Assembly: GCA_050084515.1 (NCBI GenBank)
Contig: CM114272.1
Span: forward strand, 60,202,001-60,266,000
DNA: 64,000 bases
Direction: 5' to 3'
From: Blasia pusilla
Taxonomy: Eukaryota; Marchantiophyta; Marchantiopsida; Blasiales
Shown here: one piece after another, positions 1-11,286 of the stretch
Position numbering within the stretch: the first letter of the stretch is position 1
How the letters are laid out: each line of letters opens with the position of its first letter
Notes under the pieces: generated by a model
The model's input: only the letters and a program-made list of their open reading frames with translations
The model's database searches: none
What the model was told of the DNA's origin: nothing
Made by a program: the position numbers and the translations under genes

Positions 1-2559
1 CTCGGCTTCATTTGTTTGCTTTTCACGCTGGCAGGACCTGACCGTCCCACTAGGTTAGAGGCTAGGTTAGAGTCGACTTCTTAAATAAGACGATGGACCT
101 GGTATTATCAGTTCCTAATGCAATTTTCTTAATTTACTTTTATTTTGTGGTTTCCTAAGTAGTATGCTCTGTGCAATCTTATCATACGTTTATGGGTTCA
201 GGTATTTTGTTACAATTTTCGGCAGTCGATGTATTTTTCCGTTCCTTTTTTTTAATTTAGAGAAAAAAGGTTTTTTTTTTACTTGTCTTGACTCCTTATG
301 GTGGAAGACTCTAAATTCAGGTTTCCTGTTTTCTAAGATCACCAACACTAGAGGAACCCATAATTTCAGTGAGTGGTGGTGGTCATAATATGTTACGATA
401 GGGTCCTTTTGAGCTCAATATTAAATAAATACCTATTTTGAAAAATTTTAAGATTTCTCAAATTAAACCTTATTACATTAGATTTAGATGAGAACACTCC
501 AACAAACTGGACAGAAAAAACGTGCACAATGCACACAACTATTCTTCCGTTTTATTTTAACTCTTTTCTTTTAACTATCTTATTCGGATTCAATTTTTCC
601 GATAAAAAAGCTTTTTTTCATAACTTCTTCTCGAAGAATAGATTTCACGCCCAATATTGAAGGCCGAACAAGAGCGTTTAAAAAGTATCACTCAAACCTC
701 ATAATTAGAAGAAATTTGAGGATCGAAACTAGTCATGAAATGCACATGTCATCATTTTCTTCGTTGTATTCTCTATCTATGAAAATAAAAAATATTGAGA
801 TATAGAAAGAGGAAATCGAGAGTCAAAGTCAAGTTTTGAAAATCAGGTCTTTCTAAAAGCACTCGATTTTTTCAAGCTTGAAATTGTTCACGCGTGGAAA
901 AAGAAAAGGTCTGGTCTCCATTAGTTAAAAGCGATCTGCCGCTCTATAGTCAAAGCTCACCCATGACATCATCCAATTCCAATACTCGGATTCACTCTTG
1001 ACTCCATACGTGCGTTTTACACTCTAGCGCCAGGAAATCCAACATGTTCAAGGTTTTTGGCCTCGTGTTGGTGGTTTAATTCGTGCATGTTAACTTCTTG
1101 TGCAAGATGACGGAACACTTTTCTAAGGGGGGAAAGTTCAAATTAGTGACTTTGGCATGCCATTAGAGAAAAAACCAACCAGTGTCAAGAAAATGGAAAG
1201 TAATTAAAGCCAGTTGACTAAATCAAGCGTGCCTATTTCACCTAAGGTCGAGTTAATTTAATCTTGGGTTTATGGATGGAAAAAACGCAACACACTTATT
1301 GTTTCCCATGCTAAACATGCAGGAGGTTATAACACAATGGACAATATGTCTCCTCATATCAACAAGTCTTGAGTTAGATCCCAACCCAGTACCTTCGCTT
1401 TCGAGGGAGTCCTTCTTTCCTAACTCACCATTCACACTTCTTCACCAAACTTGGTTATAGTTAACTTAAAGTTAATTTTAGTTTGTATGGTTGTTTCCAT
1501 TTTTTTTCATCTATATTAACATAGTATGTACAATGAAGTAAAATAATAATACACTTCCTATTCTGATTTTGAAGTGAGTATTTGGGTGTTTATTGGGAGA
1601 TTTGGTACTTTCCAATAATTGGAGAAGTGGAGATTATTTTCAGTGGAGTGTTTATGAAGGGGATTACTACTCCTCTTTAAAAAAGAAGATCAATACATAG
1701 ACCAAAAAATCATTTGGGACATATTAAGGGCCTTGGGACCAAAGAAATACCCTTTTTGTGCGTAGCTTGGGCATGAAACTAGTTACTTTAAATAATATGT
1801 ATGAAGTTTTGGAAGAATGACCAGAGCCTCCTTAATGTAGTTGAACTTCATGTTTGGTCCATCTTCTCGTAATCCAAAGATGAAATTTGCAAGAAATAAA
1901 TTGGGTCCATTTGACTTCCATTTGACTTAATGGAAGTCAAATTATATAACTCATAGCAAAAGCTTCAAATATGTCATTTTTTGTGATTCTAATTTTTTTT
2001 ATTTTGCTCGATGAATTTTCTCATAAGCTTGTGGAGATGTTCATTTTAAACAAGTCCACAAATTTGCATTAGGATTCATGCATAAGGGTATGTCTATTAG
2101 CTAGATACCTTGAAAGTGAAGTCATAGATGGATATAGTACTATGATGCATGTAATCAACTTGGATGTGGACCCTAGACGGATCTAATACTACTATGGACA
2201 CATGGAATTAAGTTTTCATGTATAGCTAGACTTAGGGTTGTGATTAGGGCTCACCGAATATTGGGGATCAATGTTTTAGACTCCTTCCTCTAGGGTTTGG
2301 TAGAAGCTAGGAATCTAGGATGATAGAGTTAGGAATCCCTTCTTAGAGAGGATGCTTTTGACTTGACAATGTTATGTATAATTGTGATTGGAGCTTTTTG
2401 TGTGATGTTCATTCCAAGTTTACATGAGAAAGATATATCTAAACCACTCAATAAGCCCCTATCTTGTCGATGTAATAGATAGCTAGACCTCTAATTTTCA
2501 TGACACATAACCTATCATGCACCAACACAAAACGTTATAATTCTAGTATACTCACACTA
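1..2559. other. AT-rich intergenic DNA, no gene recognised
   Basis: I see no convincing coding region, RNA gene or transposon terminus here. The few open frames are short, lack recognisable motifs and occur on both strands. Base composition is AT-rich with many homopolymer runs, as in plant intergenic DNA. Confidence 0.6.
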
Positions 2560-4460
2560 GGATGAAAACACGTTGGAGTCTCATGAGTGAGGCATGAGTT
2601 GCAAAAGCAAGACGTGAGCGTGAAATGGCGTCTCCAAAGGTAACGGTTGTGTTCTAGATACACCATGGGGATCAAGTGTACCAAATTTCATCTCAAGATG
2701 AGATACTTGAACAATTTGGAAAATAAAAAGACCCTATTTTCATTGAAGGTTTAATGACGCGGGTCCAAAAATGAGTTAATAATTTTTGAGGTTTTGGTCA
2801 CAACTCCATCTATCTAAATTTTTTTTCCAATAAAGTTATATACACATTGGGGATCAAGTGTAGCAAATTCCAACTCAAGATGAGATACTTGGACAAGATG
2901 GAAGACCTTATTTTCATTGAAGGTTTAATGGCACGGGTCCAAGAATGAATTAACAATTTTTGGGCTTTTGGTCATAACTCCATTTTTCTTCAAACTTTGA
3001 AAGAGAGCTACATACACCTTGGGGATCAAGTGTACCAAAGTTAAGCTCTAGATGAGATACTTGGACAAGTAAAAAATGAAAAGACCCCATTTTCATTCAA
3101 AGTTTAATGGCGTGGGTCCAAAAATGACTTACCAATTTTTGAGCTTTTGGTCATAATTCCATTTTGCTTAAAACTTTTCAAGATAGATAAATTAACCATG
3201 GGGATAAAGTGCTCTAAATTTAATCCCTAGATGAGATACTTGGACAAGATGAAAAATGAAACGACCCCATTTTCATTCAAGGTTTAATGGCACGGGTCAA
3301 AAACTGGCTTAACATTTTTTTAGCTTTTGGTCCCAACTCCATTTAGCTTGAAACTTTTCAAAAGAGCCACATATACGTTGGGGATCAAGTGCACCAAAAT
3401 TATCTTTAGATGAGATACTTGGACAAGATGGAAAATGAAAAGATCCCATTTTCATTCAAGGTTTAATGACGTGGGTCTAAAAATGGCTTAGCAATTTTTT
3501 AGTTTTTGGTCCTAACTCCATTTAGCTTGAAAACTTTTCAGGAGAGCTACATATACCTTGGGAATAAAGTGCACCAAAACACAGCTCTATATGAGATACT
3601 TGGACAAGATGGAAAATGAAAAGACCGCATTTTCATTGAAGGTTTAATGGCGCGGGTCCAAAAATGACCTAGCAATTTTTTAGCTTTTGGTCACAACTCC
3701 ATTTTGCTTGAAAATTTCCAAGAGAGCTACATACACATTGGGGATAAATTTTATAAAACTTCAGCTTTAGATGAGATACTTGGACAAGATGGAAAATGAA
3801 AAGACCCGGTTTTCATTCAAGGTCTAATGGCGTGGGTCCAAAAATAGTTTAGCAATTTTTTTAGCTCTAGATGAGATACTTGGACAAGATGGAAAATTAA
3901 AAGACTTTATTTTCATTGAAGGTTTAATGGTGCGGGTCCAAAAATGACTTAGCAATATTTTAGCTTTTTGTCACAACTCCATTTTGCTTGAAATTTTCCA
4001 AGAGAGCTACATACACATTGGGGATCAATTTTACCAAAATTCAGCTCTAGATGAGATACTTGGACAATATGGAAAATGAAATGACTTTATTTTTATTCAA
4101 GGTTTAATCTCGCGAGTCGAGTAAAAAACCGAGCTAACAATTTTTAAGCTTTGGTCACAATTCCATTTTGCTTGAATTTTTTTAAGAGAACTACATACAC
4201 CTTGGGGATGAAGTGTACCAAAATTAAACTTTATATGAGAAACTTGGACAAGATTAAAAAAATGAAAAGATCCCATTTTCATTCATATTCAAACTTTGCA
4301 AGAGAGCTACATACACCTTGGGTATCATATGTAGCAAATTTCAGCTCTTGATGAGATACTTGGACAAGATGAAAAATGAAAAGATCCCACTTTCATTGAA
4401 GGTTTAATCATGCAGGTCCAAAAATGAGTGAGCAATTTATGAGCTTTTGGTCATATATGT
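2560..4460. repeat. Tandem array of ~180-bp units with leader
   Basis: The phrase GATGAGATACTTGG recurs at about 2698, 2879, 3051, 3230, 3409, 3590, 3770, 3870, 4050, 4233 and 4350. Most steps are 172-183 bp; two shorter steps (100 and 117 bp) are units with internal deletions. Each unit also carries a CATTTTCATTGAAGG block, a TTTAATGGCGCGGGTCC block, a GAGCTTTTGGTCACAACTCC block and a TACACCTTGGGGATCAAGTG block in the same order. Divergence between units suggests an old array. The leader at 2560-2697 has a diverged copy near 8340-8530. Unit length is in the range of plant satellites, but about ten units is small for a satellite locus. Confidence 0.85.
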
Positions 4461-6779
4461 ATGGGGGAACTGATAGGAAATGACAATGATTGAAACTCTC
4501 TGATATTGCTTTAGACTCTTTTAACCACTAGCAGATAATTTTTTCAGGTTGTCAATTTCCACATTGGTAAAAAAATAGGTGTCATGTCAATGATGGGATG
4601 TCCAATGGAAATTTGAGGATTTTTTTGGAAAATATTAATGTATATTCGATCTACGCAAAACCTTGGTTCCACTTGATTTTGGTGTAGAATAATCATGGTT
4701 CGAAACGTCCAAGTGATTATTCTACACCAAAATCAAGTGGAACCAAGGTTTTGCGTTACTTCATAAATTTTGGTGTAGAATAATAGGGATAAAAGAGTAA
4801 ATACTTCATTCCAAATTGAAGTGCAAGATTGAGTTCCACTTCAATTTTAATTAAGAAGTTAAGCCAAAAAAATTGTTCTCGGAAATACTTACATGGAGAG
4901 TACTCTCAAAACTATCATTTCTACACAACATTTTATATAAACTGCACTCCACTTTCTCCTCAAATATATAAACACGTATCAGAGAAATAAATTGGGGAAA
5001 ACCTTTATCCATGATCCTAATCACATAATCAAGATTTTAGAGGATCTTTGGTTGATAATTTTCTGGTTAAATTAGAAAATGGATGACTTATGGAGTTAAG
5101 CTAGGAATTAAGTCACATATTGTTTCATACATCACTTAAGGCAAGTAAATTTGGGAAATAAAAAAAACTTTTTGTGAATAAAATTTATATTTAAAAAAAT
5201 GGAGAGTGAAAGGGGAAGATGAGGTTTTTCTTTTTTAAAACTAATAAGGTATTATTAATAAATTATAGAAATTTAATAACTTGAATATTTTTTTAATTCT
5301 ATGAAATTGGAGAATATTTTTAAATTAATTGAAGAAGAAAGTGACATCTTTCCTCTTGTAAGAAGACCCGCATTGACATATAGAAATTTTATTATAGGTT
5401 TTCCTCCACATGTTCTCCCGTACAAAATAATTATACTTTCAATCTATACTATTATCAGAGGAGCCATTTTCAAGTGGCGACACAGGATAGTCCACCACAT
5501 GTCCTTTGAACGTATTGCATGGCATGGGCATTCGGATAGGGGGAATTCAAGTAACACTCAAAGTTAGGGACCACGAACGGGGCATTTAGGGACCGTGGAG
5601 TGGACTGTGCATTGCAGGGTCCCCTCACGGGTCCTAACTAGTATTTCAAGAAAGTGATTATCTTGAAAAACTCAAACCACTTATAAATTTTCAAATGTGA
5701 AGCCTTACCCATGGTGCTTAATGGAACCTTTACATCAATTATGGATGCCAGTAAGTACTCGTAAGGGAGCATGCCATGCCCGGATCTCTCTTTAATAACA
5801 CTTAAATGGGACTCCCTTTAACAATCCCAAATTTTTTAAGTCCTCATTTCTAAAGGAAAAAATTGATACCATATAACCACAAATTGTATGTGAATAGAGA
5901 CATATGTCAAACAAATTTCATTCTCCAATTAGTACATAGATGACTCCTTTCATATCTAGATGTGTTAACAAGATTAACAAAAATGTATTTAAGCAATTAA
6001 AGGACGAAAATTTTGAAAAAAAATCCAAAGAAATTGGGCGCCAATTTTTTTAATGCTAGTGGGGCACTGCATCTAGTAACCAAGAGCTAGAAAGTTGTCA
6101 TGGGTTGCCAAGCACCTAAAATTTTTGTGAGTATATTAGGATTTTTTAAAAATATAATAGAAACCTAAATATTTGGAATGTGCTAAATTTTACATGCTAA
6201 AAGGTAGGCTAGGATTGCCAAACTGATCTCAAAACTCGGGTTGAAGTGAACATTAAAAAATTGTTTTCTTACTTTTTCTTTGTGGATTTTCCCTATCCAT
6301 CTTCACTATGATTCTTTAGGTGAATTATTTTTCACCTTTTTATTTTAAATTTATTTATTCAGTATAGTTTTCTTTTCTTAATTTGAGTCCTTTTTCATTC
6401 ATTATATATATATATGTCACTATGGAGATTTTGAAGGATCCTTTCCAATCTTGAAATATTTTGAAGGTAAACTAAAGAAATTAATCCATACTATTTTTTC
6501 TACCCTAAAATTAAATTATTGTTAAATTTTAAAAACCTAAATTTTCTTACTGGGTGGGAATTATTTTACCCAAAAATCACACAAAGATTATATAAATAAG
6601 CTTTTTTTGGTAACTCCATGATAATTTTCAATGTGGAATAAATATTTGAATACAATAACACATAAGTAGTGTAAAAATGTTAGTGCACTCCAAGAGAGAT
6701 AAATCTTCTCTCCTCATTTTTTCCACCTTCATTTTAGGTCCAATTGCTCTAAGCGTCATTTTCATATTATAGTTGGTTG
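4461..6779. other. AT-rich intergenic DNA
   Basis: Apart from the hairpin at 4653-4756 I find nothing assignable. A frame of 88 codons at 5301-5567 on the plus strand has no recognisable domain and lies in AT-rich sequence, so I do not call it a gene. A short CpG-bearing stretch near 5480-5640 differs in composition but has no identifiable content. Confidence 0.5.
4653..4756. repeat. Perfect 43-bp inverted repeat, 18-nt loop
   Basis: The left arm 4653-4695 and right arm 4714-4756 are exact reverse complements over 43 bp, separated by 18 nt (4696-4713). A third, direct partial copy of the arm (TTTGGTGTAGAATAA) lies at about 4768-4783. The structure would fold into a strong hairpin if transcribed. 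It could be a young MITE-like or foldback insertion, or a small-RNA precursor. No coding potential is seen. Confidence 0.9.
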
Positions 6780-6794
6780 ATTATTAGACTAGCT

Positions 6795-7830
6795 TATGGC
6801 CCGTGGTGGACCAATTCCACATACAGAAGTGCCAAGATATCATGCCAACGTGTTTTTTTAGGAGAAATCTGATCTTGTGTCTCAAAATCCTTGAGCGATA
6901 TATTATCACTATACATCTGATTTTAATAAAGCCATGAGTAGTAACACCACTTCCTCAATCAATGAACGACTACATACAACCCGTTCTCATGAGTAGGCCA
7001 CCTAGGCTCAGTATCGCTAAGCTTCTTGATGTACCATATTGGCAAACATTGTAGTCCAATCCACGAGCGTTCTTACTATTCCTAAATTTTTTTTCACATA
7101 GGTCTGATAGGATTGGACTGATCCAATAAACCTTCTCATCCTCTTCACTATCGAGGGATGTTTCTACTCAACAATAGTAGCTTTGACTCCCATCCATGTA
7201 AGGATTGATTCCATCTGCACTAGTTATATGACCCAAAAACTTGATTGATATTTCTCCATCCAAATTCACCTTCCTCCATATTTCCATATAACTTGTTCTC
7301 CTAAAGTGTAGAAAAAAATATCTTCCAAGTATCTAGCGTGCTCTTCTTAGCCCTCTAATGAATTTGAAAGATGGATTTCTTTCACGTGATGAGTATCAAT
7401 GGCACATTACATAAACATAAAGGCATTGCTACAAACTCAAATGAGCTATATCTTGTGGTGCATGTGGCCTTCTCTACATCATCCTTCACAATTTGAATTT
7501 TGTAATAACTTAAATTCAAGTTAATCCTAGTAAGATACTTACATCTTTGATCCTTAATAGAGGGTAATAGTTCTTTATTGTCACTTTATTGAGTGCCTAA
7601 TAGCAAAGTCAAATTTCCATCCTTCTTCTTCATAAAGAGAACTTGCGCTCAACACAATAATTTACTAGTTTAAATATACCCCCTTTCCAATATCTTACAC
7701 AAATTTTTCTCCAACTCCACAAGTTTAACTCAATTTAATCTACATGTAGCTTCTAAAGTTTGTTGAGAACATGGTACCACGTGAATTTTATGATCAATTT
7801 TCCTTCTTGGTGGTAATTCATATGGAAGCT
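6795..7830 (-). pseudogene. Gypsy RT and RNase H remnant
   Basis: Minus-strand translation gives pieces such as KKDGNLTLL, KIQIVKDDVEKATCTTRY and SSFEFVAMP, matching the RT fingers and palm of the intact chromoviruses, interrupted by stops and frameshifts. The part that should hold the YIDD catalytic box is deleted near 7300-7370. Further on, pieces matching PTHEKELFAVVHCLRKW and TDNISLKYFETQD of RNase H appear at about 6850-7000. An internal deletion joins the RT end and the RNase H core near 7050. It cannot encode a working enzyme. Confidence 0.8.
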
Positions 7831-7880
7831 TATTTTTCTAGTTACCACCTACAACCCAAAGATTGTATTCACAAAGAATT

Positions 7881-7893
7881 GGCTTTGATACCA
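7881..7893 (-). promoter_or_regulatory. Primer-binding site of fossil gypsy element
   Basis: The minus strand reads TGGTATCAAAGCC, one base from the TGGTATCAGAGC complementary to the 3' end of plant initiator tRNA-Met. It sits two bases inside the LTR end at 7896, as in the full-length copies. Confidence 0.8.
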
Positions 7894-7895
7894 TG

Positions 7896-8330
7896 TGTTG
7901 TGCATCTAATCTATTTATCATCAAAGTTGGATCTTATATGTCATCAAAGTCTGCATTCAATCAGTTATGCTCTCGTAAGTCATCTACACCCAAACATACT
8001 CAGATTAGCCATGTTTTGGGTTAATCAACCTTGTGTCTCTTGAGTTAGGTCTTGAATCATTCCTCAAGCTCAATGGACCTAGACGGGGTTTGATAATGAC
8101 CAAACCCCTCACTCCTCTACACAAGAGATCCCCTCTTATATATTTGTAGAGAAATTAAGCCTCTCCTTCATTCAAAGAATCCCTCTTGAGTAATTCCTTA
8201 CGACCCTCAACCTAAATTCTTATTATAATAGTTTTAGGCTTAGTTTAGCATTTCTTCTTGTGCATTTTTTTTACTTTGCTTTTCTAGGTCACAAATTTTC
8301 TCGATCCTCCTAATCAAACGTGTTCCAACA
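7896..8330 (-). repeat. LTR of fossil gypsy element, 435 bp
   Basis: On the minus strand it starts TGTTGGAACACG at 8330 and ends GCACAACA at 7896, giving the 5-bp inverted ends TGTTG/CAACA, followed after two bases by a primer-binding site. It is less than half the length of the ~1,020-bp LTRs of copies A and B and has different sequence, so it belongs to a different family although the pol remnants are related. Confidence 0.7.
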
Positions 8331-8339
8331 TAGAACATT

Positions 8340-8559
8340 GCAACTCAAGTGGGCTCATACTGGGGTGAAAATATGTCCAAGGCTCATGGGTAAGACATGA
8401 GTTGTAGAAGCCAAATATAAGCCTTGATGGGAATCTTGGACAATGATGGTTGTGAATTAGAAGAGTATGATCAAATTTTGGATGAAATTTGGCTCTTGAG
8501 AAGAGCTTAAGTCCCACATGAGTTGGGCTCCATAAAGACCTTAACCTAATTTGTGTGAA
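8340..8559. repeat. Diverged copy of the 2.56-kb array leader
   Basis: The order of words GATGAAAACACG, GAGGCATGAGTTGCA and GGTAACGGTTGTG at 2560-2655 is matched here by GGTGAAAATATG, AAGACATGAGTTGTA and CAATGATGGTTGTG. So the leader of the tandem array is a dispersed repeat and only the first locus amplified. No 180-bp tandem units follow here. Confidence 0.55.
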
Positions 8560-8665
8560 AAATTAGGATGTGAAAAATCACTAAAATAAATTAAAAATCT
8601 TGAAACTAGATACTTTTCTAGTCTGTTTGTGGTTTCGCAATAGAGTTCCAATGGAACTTAAACAT
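8560..8665 (+). repeat. Copia LTR fragment, left of gypsy A insertion
   Basis: This degenerate stretch matches the first ~110 bp of the copia LTR seen complete at 28835-29305 (GTGAAAAATCACTAAA against the GACGAAATCACTGAAA region, then GAGTTCCAATGGAACTTAAACAT). It continues at 16090 after the 7.4-kb chromovirus A, so one old LTR was split by the insertion. Confidence 0.75.
8661..8665. repeat. Target-site duplication AACAT (copy A, left)
   Basis: AACAT precedes the 5' LTR and is repeated directly after the 3' LTR at 16090-16094, the 5-bp duplication expected of a Ty3/gypsy integrase. Confidence 0.9.
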
Positions 8666-9683
8666 TGTCGCGACCCTCATAACCAAAAACACCAAATAGG
8701 TGCCAAGCAAAGCATCAGAACTCAAAGGAACTCACGCTGCAAGGTTTGCGCTTAGGAGAGGCGTTTGGAAGAGTCTCTTGGAAAAGTCTAAGAGACGAAA
8801 CGCGAAACAGAGTTGTGCGTTTCATGCGTTTGTGGTCGCGACCAGGAAACCTAGACCAAACGCGAGCCGAGACTTGAGATGAGTTGAGTCTTGGGAGGTT
8901 GGTTGCCAAAGAGGTGAGAACCAGTTTGGAACACGACTAGCGTTTGGGAGAATCTGACTGTGTTTAGGACCATAACGTTGAGCTCCAAGATGCGTTTGGG
9001 ACAAGTAAGGGCGCGTTGGAAAGCTGATCTCACAACGCTTCCAACGCAGCAAAGATCTCAGCAAACGCATAAGTACAGGCTGAGATATTGGCCGAAAACG
9101 ATTGAGAGAGCAATCGGGTTGAGGGCCAATCGAGAGGCCCGGTGTCTTTCCCTAAATGTAGGGGGCCCCCGGAGATCCCCAGAAGTACTAGTAAGGGAGG
9201 ACCTTCTCCGAGATGTCTCGGGAAACGAAACCCCACTTTGGGCGCCAAATGGCGTTTCAGAGGCACGGATGGAACGGGAGTTTGGTGAAAACCGAAACCA
9301 AACTGATCCAAGGGAGTGGACTTTGTACGCCACACTTGGATTCCAACCCGAGATTCACTTCGGCGAGTCTTGGTGAGGAACTCATTGGATGTCCATCGGA
9401 CAGCTTGGAACCGCTTAGGCGCGAAACGCCGTTTCAGGTTCCTGAACCGACGTAGAAAGTCGGTCCCAAGTCTTTCGAGATTTGCTGTGTTGTAAACCGC
9501 GAAACTAGGAAGGTTGAGCTTGATGAGAGTCCGAGACGAGAACTCGGAAAGTAATCCCGCTGATTGATCCAAGACCCGACTAACCGGCGCGTGTTTGGAT
9601 GCAGATCGAGTTGAGAGCGTGACCCATCAACGACGCTTCCGCAACAAACAAGATTAACGTTCAAGGAGAGTAGGCGCACGACA
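8666..9683 (+). repeat. 5' LTR of chromovirus A, 1,018 bp
   Basis: It starts TGTCGCGACCC and ends CGCACGACA. It is strikingly CpG-rich and dense in GCGTTTG/CAAACGC words, and includes a GGGGGCCCCC core near 9160. It should hold the element promoter, but I cannot pick a convincing TATA box. Compared with the 3' LTR it lacks many single bases and is 23 bp shorter. Open frames seen here on both strands are by-products of composition, not genes. Confidence 0.95.
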
Positions 9684-9685
9684 CG

Positions 9686-9697
9686 TGGTATCAGAGC
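9686..9697 (+). promoter_or_regulatory. Primer-binding site, initiator tRNA-Met type
   Basis: TGGTATCAGAGC, two bases after the 5' LTR end, matches the complement of the 3' end of plant initiator tRNA-Met, the usual primer for minus-strand cDNA synthesis in plant LTR elements. Confidence 0.9.
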
Positions 9698-9833
9698 AAT
9701 TCCTTGATGAGCGTGAACTTGGGGTCGTTGAAGATGTGGACGTTTGGGGAGAACTCAAGGTAGCCGGAAGACCGCGACGCCAAGGAGGAACGCAAGAGGC
9801 GAGGAGGAGATCTGAGAAAGCGACGACTTGCAA

Positions 9834-10859
9834 ATGGCGACCAAAGGTGAAGAACCGAGGAAACCGCAAGTCAAAGCAAAGAAGCCGAGAGACGAATCAA
9901 TGACGGACCGAGAGCCGGAGGTGGAATTTGCGACTCTCGAAGTGCCGAGTCCCAGACATGAGGATGTTCCAACCGAAAATCTTTCCGCGGGACCTTCGGG
10001 TCCAAAATTTAACGATCCGGCCTTTTATATCCAAATGATGGGATTGATGAAGGTGATGGCGGACCAGATGGCCGAACAGAGCAAGGTGATATCGGAATTC
10101 AAGTCAAATGGAGCCTCTAGTTTTGGCAAGAAGCTTTGTAAGACTAATTTGCCAAGGCCATTCATAGGAATGGGGCGTTCTCGGAAAGTGAGCGAGTTTC
10201 TAACAGAACTCGAACTCTATTTCGAAGCGCAAAAGGCAGATGAACAAGACAAGGTGACTGTAGCGGTCATGTTTCTGAAGGATCACGCTCTCCATTGGTG
10301 GACGGCTCACCGTAAAGAACATCTAGGTCGTGGGAAAACGTTGAGTTGGGAAGATTTCAAGGAGTTGATTGGGAACCGATTCACTCCGGAATATCAGGAG
10401 TATCGCGATGGCATGGAGGTGGTGAGGTTGCGCCAAAGTGGATCACTTGGTGCTTATGTGCGAGATTTTAGTGCGCTCATGAGTGCACTTTCCACGGATG
10501 AACATGCTAAGAAGGTGATCTTCCTAAGTGGGCTCAAACCGAGTGCCGAGAAGGTCTTCTTTTGTATGCCTCACATCCCAGAGACGTGCGCGGATCTTTT
10601 GAGACTAGCAGAGCGGATTGGGGACGATGAAGTCCAACACCCGAAGCCCTTTGAGACAAAAAGTTTTTCTAAAATACAGAAGAACAAAGGGACATCCAAG
10701 AGGGTTTGGAATGGGGGTGAGCGCGACCACGGAGGGTCTCTTGCCCTAGCGGCAAAAACGAGTGGAACTCAACGCGAAGCCAAAGGGGCCGCCGTTTACG
10801 AAGTCAATGAATGCCAAAGTGATTTGCTACAATTGTGGCGAACCCGGACATATGGCTAA
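9834..10859 (+). CDS. Gag polyprotein, chromovirus A (3' end out of frame)
   Basis: Gag forms the particle in which the element's RNA is copied. I choose the ATG at 9834 (MATKGEEPRKPQ); the open frame extends a little upstream only through a TTG. After a charged, disordered N-terminus (to about residue 55) comes a retrotransposon Gag domain with WWTAHRKEHLGRGKTLSWED and FTPEYQEYRDGMEVVRLRQS, typical of plant chromoviruses. Near 10755 copy A has an extra A in a run of five A compared with copy B. That shifts the frame and ends the protein at 10859, before the zinc knuckle, which is found in the next frame. Copy B reads through in one frame, so the ancestral element had a single gag-pol frame. 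Confidence 0.9.
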   Translation: MATKGEEPRKPQVKAKKPRDESMTDREPEVEFATLEVPSPRHEDVPTENLSAGPSGPKFNDPAFYIQMMGLMKVMADQMAEQSKVISEFKSNGASSFGKKLCKTNLPRPFIGMGRSRKVSEFLTELELYFEAQKADEQDKVTVAVMFLKDHALHWWTAHRKEHLGRGKTLSWEDFKELIGNRFTPEYQEYRDGMEVVRLRQSGSLGAYVRDFSALMSALSTDEHAKKVIFLSGLKPSAEKVFFCMPHIPETCADLLRLAERIGDDEVQHPKPFETKSFSKIQKNKGTSKRVWNGGERDHGGSLALAAKTSGTQREAKGAAVYEVNECQSDLLQLWRTRTYG

Positions 10860-11280
10860 GGAATGTGTTAGGCCCAAGGTTAGTAAACCAAGTATGATTG
10901 CGTTTGCCGCTAAGCATTTATCGGAGGGAGATCTAGATACATCTCTACAAGTCACCAAGAGAACGCCCAATTTGGTTTACCTAGGATCCAAGATCGCTAA
11001 TTGCGATGTGATGTTGCTCGTTGATACAGGTGCTTCGCACTCATTCTTGAGTCCGAGAATCGTAAAAACGTTGGGATTACCGACCACCAAGGCGGATGAA
11101 CCCATTAGGGTAGGACTCGCGGGAGGCAAGTCCCACCAGACTTTAGATATGGTTTTAGGGCTAGTTGTGAGATGCGGAGTATTTGAGTTGAAGGAGAATT
11201 TTACAGTTTGCGACATGGACGGTATCGACGGAGTCTTGGGGAACACGTTCTTGGATGCGTATGAGGTGGAACTGAGGTGA
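10762..11280 (+). CDS. Zinc knuckle and aspartic protease segment, copy A
   Basis: This segment follows the frameshift at the end of gag. A CCHC knuckle [14 protein letters not shown] (10825-10866) marks the nucleocapsid end of Gag and binds RNA. The retropepsin active site DTGASHSF lies at 11023-11046, and a [14 protein letters not shown] segment near the end fits the C-terminal part of the protease. The frame stops at TGA (11278-11280) where copy B has CGG, consistent with C-to-T and G-to-A changes. The upstream start is not a true start; the segment is part of gag-pol. Confidence 0.88.
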   Translation: MELNAKPKGPPFTKSMNAKVICYNCGEPGHMAKECVRPKVSKPSMIAFAAKHLSEGDLDTSLQVTKRTPNLVYLGSKIANCDVMLLVDTGASHSFLSPRIVKTLGLPTTKADEPIRVGLAGGKSHQTLDMVLGLVVRCGVFELKENFTVCDMDGIDGVLGNTFLDAYEVELR

Positions 11281-11286
11281 AGACCT

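Larger units (their letters stand above)
6795..8330 (-). mobile_element. Decayed Ty3/gypsy chromovirus, one LTR left
   Basis: Read on the minus strand, the order is LTR (8330 to 7896), primer-binding site (7893-7881), reverse transcriptase remnant (about 7830-7080) and RNase H remnant (about 7060-6795). The translated pieces align by eye with the same domains of the full-length elements at 8.67 and 53.12 kb. Gag and protease are missing between the primer site and RT, and integrase, chromodomain and the second LTR are not found. It is an internally deleted fossil of a related family. The two-base gap between LTR and primer site is the same as in copies A and B. Confidence 0.8.

Noticed and set aside
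5301-5567. 88-codon open frame as a small gene
   Set aside because: No motif, no homologue recognised, AT-rich context without gene signals.
9030-9572. 180-codon minus-strand open frame in chromovirus LTR
   Set aside because: Repeated in all four LTRs with differing breaks, and explained by CpG-rich LTR composition.
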